Source: Laguncularia racemosa
Taxonomy: Eukaryota; Streptophyta; Magnoliopsida; Myrtales; Combretaceae
Direction: 5' to 3'
Assembly (NCBI GenBank): GCA_037954665.1
Contig: JBBMOL010000116.1
Coordinates: 1,888,807 to 1,952,806, forward strand
Length of the DNA stretch: 64,000 nt
Position 1 is the stretch's first letter. Every line of letters starts with the position of its first letter. Under the pieces are notes generated by a model, which saw nothing but the letters and a program-made list of their open reading frames with translations, was not told the DNA's origin and ran no database searches. Both the position numbers and the translations under genes were made by a program. Positions 33,841 to 45,492 of this stretch are shown in pieces.

Positions 33841-34626
33841 TGATGGGAATTAAATTTGTGGTTCCAGCAGTGGGAAACTTGACTTGGATACATTTTCCTA
33901 GAATCCACATATGGCCACATTTTATCTAATAATGTTTTTATTTTGCATTTTAGTAGGTACATTCATCGGTTTTACAGGATGGCCAAATAACATGCATTGA
34001 GTATCAACTTGTGGGATATTCTTGGAGTTAGATCCAATGGCCCACAAATTGTTCAATTGAAGTGAAGAATTGGCCATTTGAAGATCATTTGTATTTGTAA
34101 TTGTTGTTTATGAGAACCGGCCATTTTATTTTGTACTTGTAATTTGTGTTTTGGGAATCAACCACTTAGGTGGCATCTTTATAATTTTTGGTGTGTTTTT
34201 ACCCTAATAGGAGTAAGTATTAATACATGCTAACTAGGGTTTTTAGGAAGCTTTTTGACATTTTGAAAATCAAACACTTGTTGCCATGAGGGTTTTTCCT
34301 TTCATGCAATAGATCTCTTATCAATTTCTTAGTCAAATTGTAGCAAGAATCAACTAGAGTGGATTGTGAGTAATATCAATCTTACTCTTATTGTTTTACA
34401 AATTGTGTTTAGTAAGTAATATCTAAGTATAATTTGTTGGTTACTTGTTCTTATCACGTGAATTAGGGTTGTATATTTTCAGATTTGATCATTTCAAATT
34501 GAGATTGAATATTAGTTCATTTGAGTGTGGTTCCATTGAAGTTTATACACTTGTTTGTTCTTACTTCCATTTAGTGTTCAAACTCATGAATTGGACTTCC
34601 ATTTTGAATTAATTTGACATGCCATT

Positions 34627-35810
34627 TGATGTCCCTAAAACCAAGATTAAGCACATGCAAAACCAATTTGAAAGACAATCAAACAATGTCAATCAAACTA
34701 GTTTCCAAATGGCGACAATTCTCAATGTTTATAATCGATTCTTCAAACTAGGATGTAATCAATCTTAATTCCAAGTATGATGATGCTTTGATACCAAAAG
34801 ATGATGTGCCTAAAAGGGGATTAAGCACATGTAAATTAAACCAAGTAACAATCTCTAAAGGACTAGCATAATTCAGTTCAAGGTGAAGCAATTGTAACAT
34901 GACCCTAATTGCAATATATGGATCAAATGATGAATTACATGAAATAAATCAACACAATAGTATAATCCTCAATTGTAATCACAAATTATACTCCAAAACC
35001 CATGTGATTACTACTAATAATCTACAAGAAAAAAATCGTGATCCCCCTTTCCGCAACTAATACTTTCACAGCTCAAGAAGCATGCACAATGGATGAACCG
35101 AATTCAAGTGTAAAAGTAACTCAATTAAGCACAAAAATTCTAATTATTATGAAGCAAATCTGACCAAGAAATCTCCCAATTCAACCTTAGATATTACACA
35201 CTAGAGAAGAAAAGAAATCACAGCAAAATGAAATTGATATGACTCATAATTTCAAGTGTTGCACTCACCACAATTTCAACTCTTGAGATTGAAATTGATA
35301 AGAGGAAATTTGAACTAGGAAACCCTAATTCTCTCATGTTAAAGTGAAGTGTATATTATGAAAAATGGCCTACCAAAACCCTACTTTAGGTAAGTACTTA
35401 TACTTGCTCTCTTTAGGGTTAGAAAGTACACAAAATTACAACTATGCCACTTTTAGGGTGGTCGGTCCTAAATGAGAATTACAAACAAAATGAAAGTGTC
35501 TCAAAAGAAAATACAACATAAAATAGTCCATAGAACAATTACAAAGTACAAAATATTATAAATCTTCATGAGCCAATGCTTCGAAGTGGAAACAATCGTA
35601 GCGGGCTTTTGAATGCAAATTTGATGATGTCCTGTGGCCATCAACTAATGTAGGACATGTTAGCATCCCATGGAGAAATATTATTGTACCTGTAAGATCA
35701 TTTTTCAAATAATTATTAGAGAAAAAGAAATGAAGTAAAATATGAGCAATTTGGATCATCATCCAAATCAAGTTCTGAAAGCATATATGGTGCCAGAAAA
35801 TTTCCTATCA
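34627..35810 (-). repeat. 3' LTR of element F (with internal PBS relic)
   Basis: TGATGTCCC...CCTATCA. At 34785-34796 the minus strand reads TGGTATCAAAGC, a PBS, followed on the right by a second LTR-like start TGATGTGCCTAAAAGGGG at 34803. The LTR is thus a standard LTR of about 1 kb plus about 175 bp holding an old PBS. TATA inverted repeat at 35390-35407. Confidence 0.88.
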
Positions 35811-35815
35811 TCTCC

Positions 35816-37700
35816 TCAAGCTTTTAAAAGGTTTGCCCTCAAATTTAGAGGGTTAATTCTGGAACTGAACCTTGATGTCTCTATTGGCCTGCTCTCCCGG
35901 CTATCAGATGTAGTGGAAGTAGTTTTGATCTGTTCCTGAAACTGATGTACCTCAGATGGAGTGATAGGTGACAATACTATGTGAGACTCGGCTATACTGA
36001 ACATGTAGGTGCTCTTGAATCCATCATGTAACACCTGCCGATCAAACAACCAGGGTCTACTTAACAGCAAATGGATTGTATGCATATGAATTACATTATA
36101 TAGGATCTCATCATGATATTTCTTCCTAGCACTCACAGGCACCTTCGCCCTTAACGTAACGTACATACTGCCTCGATTATCTAACCAATGCAAGTTATAA
36201 GGGCTAAGATGTGGGTTAGTAGACAAATGTAATTTTTCTACTAGTGTAGTAGATATAACATTCATGCAACTACCACTATCAATGATGACTACATAAAGGT
36301 TACCTCTGATTCTGCAAGAGGTGTGAATATGTTCCCCCTCTGAATGTCTCTAGCATCAGGAGATATGGTTAGAGTCCTGTGTAACACATTAATAGGTAAA
36401 TATTGTTCATCTGTACACTCTTCATGTGTTTCTGCAGTCTAGTCATCATAATACTCCTGCAGTGTTACTGGTAAATCTGTAGCTCAGCCTATTCCTCGTC
36501 AACCTCAACATCTTCCACAGCGCCCTCCATAACAGTCATCACCCTCTTATTTGGACACTATGCTACCATATGCCCAAATCCCATGCGTTTAAAGCATTTG
36601 ATTTGGTGTGCTTTTCCACTAGTAGATCCAAGAACAGTCTACCTCACATCTGGTGCTATTACCTCTTTACCCTTCCCAGTGGGTATATTTTCTCTAGCAG
36701 TGTTAGGGGTAGTTTTGTCCACTGCTCTCATTGTCTCACCTACCGCCTTTGTCCCCCCCTGATTGACCATCAACTACTATAGGTCTAGTAGTAATATTGG
36801 GCTTACTGCTCGGAGCCCTAAACAAGTTAGACCTCCTTTGCCTCTCCACTTTTAAGGCCAACTAAATAGCCTTATCAAATGTACTATAGCATTGCAGCTC
36901 AACAACATATGCTATCTCATATTTCAAACCTGAGATGAAGCATGCTAGGGTTTGTTCTGGAGGTTCGATTGACCCACATCTAATCATGAGGGTTTCAAAT
37001 TCCTACACATAATCATCTACTGCTTTACTTCCCTGCCTTAAAGTTTGTAGTCACATAAACAGTTCATGTTTGTAGTGCTCAGGAATAAATCTTTTTCTCA
37101 ACACTTTTTTCATATCCCTCTATGTTTGAATCTCAACCTCCCCATCCTTACACTTGTTGATAATTAAATTCTTCTACCATAGTGCAGCGTATCTTATAAA
37201 CTCGATAGCAGCCAATCGGACTCTGGTATTATCATCGATCTCATAACATTTAAAGAGACCCTCAACCTTGTCCTCTCAGTCCAAATAATCATTAGCTAAT
37301 CCCTTGCCGTCATAAGAAGGCATCTGTAGCTTCACATACTCCAATCCTGGAGGTGGCCTAAAACCCCTATTTTGATATGGATTAGCCCCAAAGTTGTCAT
37401 CCATTTCTTCCCTGTAAGAATGATGATCCCCATCCATCTTTCTATTCAGATTTCTATCTCCCACTACTCTGTCTCTCTAAGGGTTCTGTAGAGCTACTCG
37501 AGGTGGTACCTGAAGGTTCACCACTGGTAGTTGTGGTAATGTCATCCTATCAATCATAACTGCCAAAGTAGCAACTATGGTAGTAAGATCCTAGAGCTGT
37601 TCTTCCAAAGTCCTCTACCTGCAATATTATGACCCTGGCTTCCACTAACCTGGCTATTGGCTTCATTGCCAATTCCCCCATTCACACTTTCGTTAGGCAT
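35816..37700 (-). pseudogene. gag-pro: Element F gag-protease
   Basis: Gag start 37700 (MPNESVNGGIGNEANS); the gag region to about 36800 is recognisable (PPGLEYVKLQMPSYDGKG, near 37350) but full of stops. The zinc knuckle at about 36605-36560 reads CFKRMGFGHMVA then a stop, with Cys to Arg at the second ligand. Protease 36310-35816: active-site segment near 36285, then MNVISTTLVEKLHLS and LLLSRPWLFDRQV. It ends LNLRANLLKA next to the PPT. No pol domains. Confidence 0.82.
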
Positions 37701-37741
37701 GTTGTGATTTAAGAAGTAATCCCACAAATTTCAGCACACTC

Positions 37742-38966
37742 CGATGTGCCTAAAACCAAGATTAAGCACATGCAAAGCCAATTTGAAAGACAATCAAACA
37801 ATGTCAATCAAACTAACTTCCAATCACATGAACAATAGCGTCAATTCTCAAGATCTATAACCAATTCCACAACACCACGTGATCAATATTGAAATGAACC
37901 AAGTATGTGCAGCTCTGATACCAAAAGATGATGTTCCTAAAAGGGGACTAAACACATGCAAATTAAATTAAGTAACAATCTCTAAAATACTAGCACAATT
38001 TGGTTTAAGGTGAAGTAATTGTAGCGTGATCCTAATTGCAATATATAGACCGAATGATGAATTACATGAAACAAATCAACACAATAGTATAATCCTCAAT
38101 GGTAATCACAAGTTATACTCCAAAACCCATGTGATTACTACTAATAATCCACAAGAAATTAACCGTGATCCCCCTTTCCACAACTAATACTTTCACGGCT
38201 TAAGAAGCATGCACAATGGTTGAACTGAATTTGTGTAAAAGTAACTCAATTAAGCACGAAAATTCGAATGATTATGAAGCAAATCTGACCAAGAAATATC
38301 CCAATTCAACCCTAGATATTACACACTAGAGAAGAAAAGAAATCACAACAAAATGAAATTGATATGACTCATAATTTCAAGTGTTGCACTCGCCACAATT
38401 TCAACTCTTGGGATTGAAATTGATAAGAGGAAATTTGAACTAGAAAACCCTAATTCTCTCACGTTAAAGTGAAGTGTATATTATGAAAAATGGCCCCCAT
38501 CAAAACCCTACTTAAGCAAGTATTTATACTTGCTCCCTTTAAGGTTAAAAATTCTACAAAATTACAACTATGCCACTTTTAAGGTGGCTGGTCCTAAAAG
38601 ACAATTACAAGCAAATGAAAGTGTCCCAAAAGAAAGATTACAACATAAATAGTCCAAAGAAATAATTATAAATAAAAATAGTCTTCATCATGTTAGCTCT
38701 TCCATAGGATTTGTCGACCGAGCTCATCGCCGGTTTAGGTCGGTCTATGTATAACCCATAAGCTGAGTCTGAGTGAGTTTGTCCATCGTCCTGTAAAGCA
38801 TGATAAGTATTCTTGTTGGAATATACAATACATGAATAAGAGAAAAGAGATTAGTAAACAAATAATTCCAGGGTCGATGTGCTCAAAATGGGCCCTCATC
38901 GCCAAGATTTAAAATCCTTTGGCTCTTGCCCTAATGATAGGTCTTGATGGATTTTGATTCCTATCA
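37742..38966 (-). repeat. Solo LTR of the F-type family, TSD CACTC
   Basis: 1225 bp between CACTC (37737-37741) and CACTC (38967-38971). The left terminus reads CGATGTGCC, so the first T of TG has become C; the right terminus is CCTATCA. It carries the same internal PBS relic (37912-37923, TGGTATCAGAGC on minus). The host sequence on both sides joins to the leader of F, as in the D leader near 31115-31140. TATA inverted repeat 38516-38533, perfect. Confidence 0.92.
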
Positions 38967-38971
38967 CACTC

Positions 38972-40155
38972 CTTCAATAGCACCAACCCACACGTTTAAC
39001 AACCATAATAATGCAATAGCTTACGTTCCAAAAAGAATTATAGGCATAAGGAAATAATTTAGTACTCCAAGTAAAGTTCAATAAATGAAGTACACACACA
39101 ACTACTTTTAAGCAGTTAAAATTAAATTCAACTATAAGTGCTTAAGTAACTAGTCAATTACTTTCACACTATAATGACTTGTTTGAATTCAAATTCTACC
39201 ACCCAGACCTTCCTTTTCTTGCCTTGATTCCACACTACAAATAACCATAATGTGCAGCACCTTAACAAATATAAAAATACACAATTCCTTCGCCACACTA
39301 CTCCTCTTTGCTCATAGTGCTAAGATGCTTCACACCATAATTAGCAATGTCCTTGACAACACATATAATAACCAACATCAAATGTACACAACCTCTACTA
39401 ATTAACAAGAATAGCTCCAAAATTCACTTCTCAAGCTACAATACAATTTCACTTCTACAATTACAACAAAAACCACAACTTCCAAGCAAGATAAGGCAAC
39501 CCACTTTCTAATTCAAAAGAATTCAATAAATGTACAACTCCATAAATGGCAAGAGGCTTTTTCAAATTCAAATGACACACAATTAAACAATCACTTAATG
39601 TGTGTTTTGAAATTCAAATTGCTTCTTAATTCACACCTCAATTTTGAAAATTCAAATATGGAAATTACAATTGTGATTCCTCTAATTTTTGAAAATGCAC
39701 ATGCTACACTTCCACTTCACAATTGCAACCCTTCTACAATTGGTAAGAAGTAATTTTCAAATTCAAATAACCATACATTAACTTCTTCAATCTTAATGTT
39801 TGTTTTGAAAAATCAAATAATTTCCAAATCTTCCACACAACTGAAATCTAGAAATTGCTTAATTGCACCCACTAGTTTTGAAAAACAAACAAGTAAAGTT
39901 CATACTTCTTCTTTTTACACAATTGGATAACTATCCTCTTCCTTTACGGTGGAGTCCACAGCATAGAAGCTTCAACAAGTACTCAAAATCACTCAAACAA
40001 GTAGTAAGTTCAACTTCCTAAACAAGACAATCACACCACTTCAAGTAATCACAACAACAATTCAATTCTACTCTCAATTTCGGAATGAAGATGTAAGAAC
40101 ATGAACCATAAATTTCCGAAATTCAAAATCAAATAATCCCTTCTCACAACCTCAA
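38972..40155 (-). other. Leader of element F
   Basis: Non-coding, CAA/CAC-rich like the other leaders. Confidence 0.7.
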
Positions 40156-40167
40156 GCTCTGGTACCA
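40156..40167 (-). promoter_or_regulatory. PBS of element F
   Basis: The minus strand reads TGGTACCAGAGC, one base from the tRNA-iMet PBS, five bases from the 5' LTR at 40173. Confidence 0.88.
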
Positions 40168-40172
40168 AAAGA

Positions 40173-41354
40173 TGATGTGCCTAAAACCAAGATTAAGCAC
40201 ATGCAAAACCAATTTGAAAGACAATCAAACAATGTCAATCAAATTAGTTTCCAATGGCGACAATTCTCGATGTTTATAACCGATTCTTCAAACTAGGATG
40301 TAATCAATCTTAATTTCAAGTATGATAATGCTTTGATACCAAAAGATGATGTGCCTAAAAGGGGATTAAGCACATGTAAATTAAACCAAGTAACAATCTC
40401 TAAAGGACTAGCATAATTCAGTTCAAGGTGAAGCAATTGTAACATGACCCTAATTGTAATATATGGACCGAATGATGAATTACATGAAATAAATCAAAAC
40501 AATAGTATAATCCTCAATTGTAATCACAAATTATACTCCAAAAGCTACGTGATTACTACTAATAATCCACAAGAAAATAATTGTGATCCCCCTTTCCATA
40601 ACCAATACTTTCACAGCTCAAGAAGCATGCACAATGGATGAACCAAATTCAAGTGTAAATGTAACTTAATTAAGCATAAAAAATCGAATGATTATGAAGT
40701 AAATCTGACCAAGAAATATCCTAATTCAAACCTAGATATTACACGCTAGAGAAGAAAAGAAATCACAACAAAATGAAATTGATATGACTCACAATTTCAA
40801 GTGTTGCACTAGCCACAATTTCAACTCTTGGGATTGAAATTGATAAGAGGAAATTTGAACTAGGAAACCCGAATTCTCTCATGTTAAAGTGAAGTGTATA
40901 TTTTGAAAAATGGCCTTCTAAAACCCTACTTTAAGCAAGTATTTATACTTGCTCCCTTTAGGGTTAGAAAGTACACAAAATTACAATTATGCCACTTTTA
41001 GGGTGGCCGGTCCTAAATGAGAATTACAAACAAATTGAAAGTGTCTCGAAAGAAAATACAACATAAAATAGTCCATAGAACAATTACATAGTATAAAATA
41101 TTATAAATCTTCAAGAGCTAATGCTTCGAAGTGGAAACAATCGCAGTAGGCCTTTAAATGCAAATCTAATGATGTCCAGTGGCCATCAACTAATGTAGGA
41201 CATGTTGGCATCCCATGGAGAAATATTATTGTACTCGTAAGATTATTTGTCACATAATTGTTAGATAAAAAGAAATGAAGTAAAATATGAGAAATTTGAT
41301 TATCATCCAAATCGAGTTCTGAAAGCATATATGGTGTCGGAAAATTTCCCATCC
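40173..41354 (-). repeat. 5' LTR of element F (with internal PBS relic)
   Basis: Internal PBS relic at 40330-40341, a second LTR-like start at 40348. TATA inverted repeat 40935-40952, perfect. The last bases CCCATCC are mutated. Confidence 0.88.
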
Positions 41355-41435
41355 TCATTTTGTTGTGGGAGTTGGTTGTTCACGCCTTGTGATTGATGTG
41401 TTTGCTATCCAATTGGTTAGGCACATCATAATTTT

Positions 41436-41447
41436 TGGTATTAGAGC
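41436..41447 (+). promoter_or_regulatory. PBS of element J
   Basis: TGGTATTAGAGC, seven bases after the 5' LTR; a leader without coding potential follows to 42071. Confidence 0.87.
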
Positions 41448-42071
41448 ATAGGTTGTGGAGTAAGGTTTGCATGAACTTCAATTGAAAAATTAGGGTTCTT
41501 AAATTTTACTTCTTGAGCCGAATTGTTCAAGTGAAATTGTAGTAGTTTATTGTGGTTTTCTTTTACATTATATTTGTGATTGTTGAAGTGGAAGTAGAGA
41601 TCTTGTAGTAGTCTTTTTGTTTTTGAACTTGCCATGAAGATAAGGGGAATTAGGAGGTGTGTTTTCCTTGTGCGTGTTTTAGAATTGGAGATACATTCCT
41701 TGAGAAAAAAGAGGAGTGAATTACTTGTTTGTGGTTTCGGAAATTGAGGATTGTCAATTGCATTTCCAGATTTGCCTTGCATAGAGAATAGGGAAATTAT
41801 TTGAATTCAAATATATTCATTAAGTTTGAAGAAGTTATTGTGTAGTATTGAATGAATGCTATTTGAATTTTGAATTGCTTCTTACCATTTGTGGAGAGGC
41901 TTCATTAAGAAGTAGTGTTTAAATTGTTGTGCTGTATTTGTGTTGTTAAGGGTGTTGCAACGTATTATGTTATTTGGTTGTTGTATGGTAGTTGAAGTGT
42001 GGTTGTAGTGAAGGGAGTTTACTATATTGCTTTGAATTATCTTGGTAATTTGACAAATTAATTCTACAACT

Positions 42072-43950
42072 ATGCTGAATGATAGTGTGAATGGGGGAAT
42101 TGGCAATAAGGCTAATAGCCAAGTTAGTGGCGGAAAGGGTTATCGTACTGTAGGTGGAAGAACTTTGGAGGAACAACTTCTGGAACTTACCACTATTGTT
42201 ACTACACTAACAATAAGGATAGATAGGATGACGATGCCACAACCACCCGTGGTGAATCTTTAGGCACCACCACCTAGAGTAGCTTTTTAGAACGTTCAAA
42301 GGGAGGGAGCAGTAGGAGGAAATATGGGAAGGAGAGTGGAAGGAGATCATTATGCACTTAAGGAGGAAATAAACAATAATTTTGGGGCTAATGCATATCC
42401 GAATAGGGATTTTAGGCCACCTAGGGGACTAGAATATGTGAAACTGTAGATGCCTTCATTTGATGGTAAGGGTTCAGTAGATGATTACCTAGATTGGGAA
42501 GATAAGGTTGAGGGCCTTTTAGAGTGTTATGAGATTGATGATAACACTGGGGTTCATCTTGTAGCTATGGAGTTCATAGGTTATGTCGCCTTATGGTGGA
42601 AGAATCCAGTGATCAACAGGTGAAGGGATGGAGAGGCTGAAATACACACATGGAGAGATATGAAAAGAGTTCTAAGGAAAAGGTTCATTCCTGAGCACTA
42701 TAGGTAAGAACTGTTTATGCGTCTCCAAACACTAAAACGGGGAGGCAAAACAGTGGATGACTATGTCTAAGATTTTGAGACATTAATGATTAGATGTGGA
42801 TTAGTAAAGCCTCCTGAATAAACCTTAGTACGTTTTGTATTTGAGTTGAAATACGAGATAACCTGTGTTATTGAGCTGCAAAGGTATAGTACACTTGATG
42901 AGGCTGTATAATTAGCCTTGAAAGTGGAAAGGTAGAGGCGATCCAATCCATTCTGGGTCACTAGTAACTGGTATAGCACTATTACTAAACCTATGGAGGC
43001 TGATGGTTAGTTGGGTGGACCAAAGGGAGTAGGCGAACATGTTAAGGTTGTAGACAGAGTTATCCCTAGCACAGAAAAGGAGAAAAATGCTTCTAGGAAA
43101 GGTAAAGAGGTAGTTAGATCTGATATTAGGCAGACATATCGGGGTCACCCAGTGGGAAGATGTACCAGATTAAATGTTTCAAATGTATGGGATTTAGACA
43201 TTTGGTTGCACAGTATCCCAATAAAAGGGTAATGACTGTTATGGAGGGTAATGAAGAAGATGCAGGGGAAGAAGCTATCGAGCCTACAGATTTATCTATG
43301 GCCTTGTTGGAATATTATGAAGATCAGAGCGCTAAGACACATGAGGATAAAAGGCTGAAAATTACTTACTTATTAATGTGTTGCATAGGGTTTTGACTTT
43401 ATCTCCAAATGCTAGGGACATAGAGGGAGAACCTATTCCATACACCTTGTTGGATTTGAAGTAACCTATGTGTGCTTTTCATTGATGGTGGTAGTTGCAC
43501 TAATGTCATATCTGCTACATTAGTAGATAACTTACAATTAGCCACTAACCCACATCTTAGCCCTTATAAATTGTATTGATTAGACGACCGAGGCAGTCTG
43601 CATGTTACACAGAGGGCAAAGGTGCCAATCAGTATAGGAGATAAGTACAGTGATGAGATTATCTGTGATGTGCTTCCTATGTACTCCTTTCACTTATTGT
43701 TGGGTAGACCTTGGTTATTTGATAGAAAGGTGTTACATGACGAGTTTAGAAACACTTACATGTTTCAAAAGGATGGTACAAGGATAGTCTTGACTCATAT
43801 GTCTATGTTTGAGGTTTGCTCTTTCTAGGAACTGATTAGAAACACCATTGGCTCTTCTAGAAGTCTAACCAACAAGTAAACACAAACACTAGGTTTCAAT
43901 CAAAGAGAAGACCACTTAGATTTGAGGGCAAATCTTTCAAAGGCCTAAGT
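42072..43950 (+). pseudogene. gag-pro: Element J gag-protease, decayed mainly by C-to-T changes
   Basis: ATG 42072. One frame reads through most of gag (LEEQLLELTT, GLEYVKL, MPSFDGKGSVDDYLDWEDKV, ALWWKN). Most stops are TAG or TAA at Gln positions or TGA at an Arg position (for example 42262, 42448, 42622). The zinc knuckle from 43175 reads CFKCMGFRHLVAQYPN: Gly to Arg and the last Cys to Tyr. The protease active site DGG is at 43484-43492 and FHLLLGRPWLFDRKV at about 43690. It ends LDLRANLSKA close to the PPT. No pol. Confidence 0.85.
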
Positions 43951-43953
43951 ATA

Positions 43954-44798
43954 TGATGGGAATCAACCCTGTGGTTCCAATAGTGGGAAACCTAACTTGG
44001 ATACATGAGCCTAGAATCCACGTATGGCCACATTTTATCTAATAATGTTTTTATTTTGCACTTTAGCGGGTACATTCATTGGTTTTATAGGATAGCCAAA
44101 TAACATGCACTGAGGATCAACTTAGTGTGAGTCACATCCAACGGCCCACAAATCGTTCAATTGAAGTGAAGAACTGGCCACTTGAAGACCATTTGTATTT
44201 GTAATTGTTGCTTATAAGAACTGGCCATTTTATTTTGTACTTGTAATTAGTGTTTTGGGAACCGACCACTTAGGTGGCATCTTTGTAATTTTTGGTGTGT
44301 TTTTACCCTAATAGGAGCAAGTATAAATACTTGCTAACTAATGTTTTTAGGAAGCTTTTTGACATTTTGAAAATCAAACACTTGTTGTTGTGAGGGTATT
44401 TTCCTTTCATGCAATAGATCTCTTATCAATTTCTTAGTGAAATTGTGGTGAGAATTAACTAGAGTGGATTGTGAGTAATATCAATCTTACTCTTGTTTTA
44501 CAAATTGTGTTTAGTAAGTAATATCTAAGTACAATTTGTTAGTTACTTGTTCTTATCACGTGAATTTGGGTTGTATATTTTCATATTTGATCATTTCAAA
44601 TTGAGATTGAATTCCAGTTCATTTGTGTATGGTTCCATTGAAGTTTATACACTTGTTTGTTCTTAATTCCATTTAGTGTTCAAACTCATGAATTGGACTT
44701 CCATTTTGAAGTAATTTGACAAAGCCATTTTGTTGAGGGAGTTGGTTGTTCACACCTTGTGATTGATGTGTTTGCTATCTAATTGGTTAGGCACATAA
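43954..44798 (+). repeat. 3' LTR of element J
   Basis: TGATGGGAATC...GCACATAA, 845 bp. TATA inverted repeat 44317-44334, perfect palindrome arms. Confidence 0.9.
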
Positions 44799-44803
44799 GT
44801 TAT

Positions 44804-45480
44804 TTGGGTTAAGAAATTGTGAACTAGATGTCGACTCTAGGTTACAATTACTTTAAGCTAATTTTCTTAAGATAATGATAAAAGTTTAATTTACTTATTT
44901 ATAATAAAATAGATTCAAACTTTACGAAGTATATATATATATGCCTATGAGAGGTGTGGATATGAAGGGCACACTTAGTTTCATCGACTTTTAAGTGGTG
45001 AATCCTTAGATTCGGCTTCAATTAGAAAGTGACATTTCTTAGTTTTAAGTAGTTATCGAAGGCTGAGGCAAGGCTACATATGGAGATACATCTCTATACG
45101 GCCTTTTCGTACCACTATATGATGTCGATGACCTTCATAAATGCGAGAGTATGTAATGCATGACCCATTTTTTATTTATGTTGTATAAAGTTAAGTTCAT
45201 TCATATAGTGACCACCATAATTTTATAGACTCTCAAATTGCTATTCTAATGTAAAGGAAATCAATTCACCTACTTTATTTCAGTATTACTTATGATGTTT
45301 TAGCAATCAATAGCATGAAAATCAAACATGTACAATTCACCTTGTCCCACACATTAACCAATTCCATATAAGTTATTTAAATATTCAAGTGCAACTAAAT
45401 CTATAAGCACATAACAAGTAAAATACTTACTTGGCCATTTGTTACTAGTTGTAGTAATCCGAAGGTAACTCAATTTCAAA
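44804..45480. other. Repeat-like host sequence right of element J
   Basis: AT-rich, no open frame; a TA microsatellite at 44930-44942. It continues the sequence left of J (GTTAT target). Probably an old LTR. Confidence 0.4.
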
Positions 45481-45492
45481 GTTAATGACACT

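Larger units (their letters stand above)
34627..41354 (-). mobile_element. Element F: pol-less element with extended LTRs, TSD CCATT/TCATT
   Basis: LTRs 34627-35810 and 40173-41354 (1184 and 1182 bp). The TSD CCATT (34622-34626) against TCATT (41355-41359) differs at one base, and the right terminus has decayed from CCTATCA to CCCATCC. The internal region carries protease and a decayed gag and has a solo LTR inserted near the gag start. Confidence 0.87.
33841..41428 (+). repeat. 5' LTR of element J, split by element F
   Basis: 33841-34626 plus 41360-41428 (about 855 bp) match the 3' LTR at 43954-44798: GCCATT on the left continues as TTGTTG...GGCACATCA on the right. TATA inverted repeat at 34213-34230 (degraded). 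Confidence 0.88.
33841..44798 (+). mobile_element. Element J: pol-less Ty3/gypsy element with nested F, TSD GTTAT
   Basis: 5' LTR 33841-41428 (split by F), PBS, gag-protease, 3' LTR 43954-44798. Flanks are GTTAT at 33836-33840 and 44799-44803. The 3' terminus reads CATAA instead of CATCA, so the last CA has mutated, but the TSD still fits. No RT, RNase H or integrase. Confidence 0.88.
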
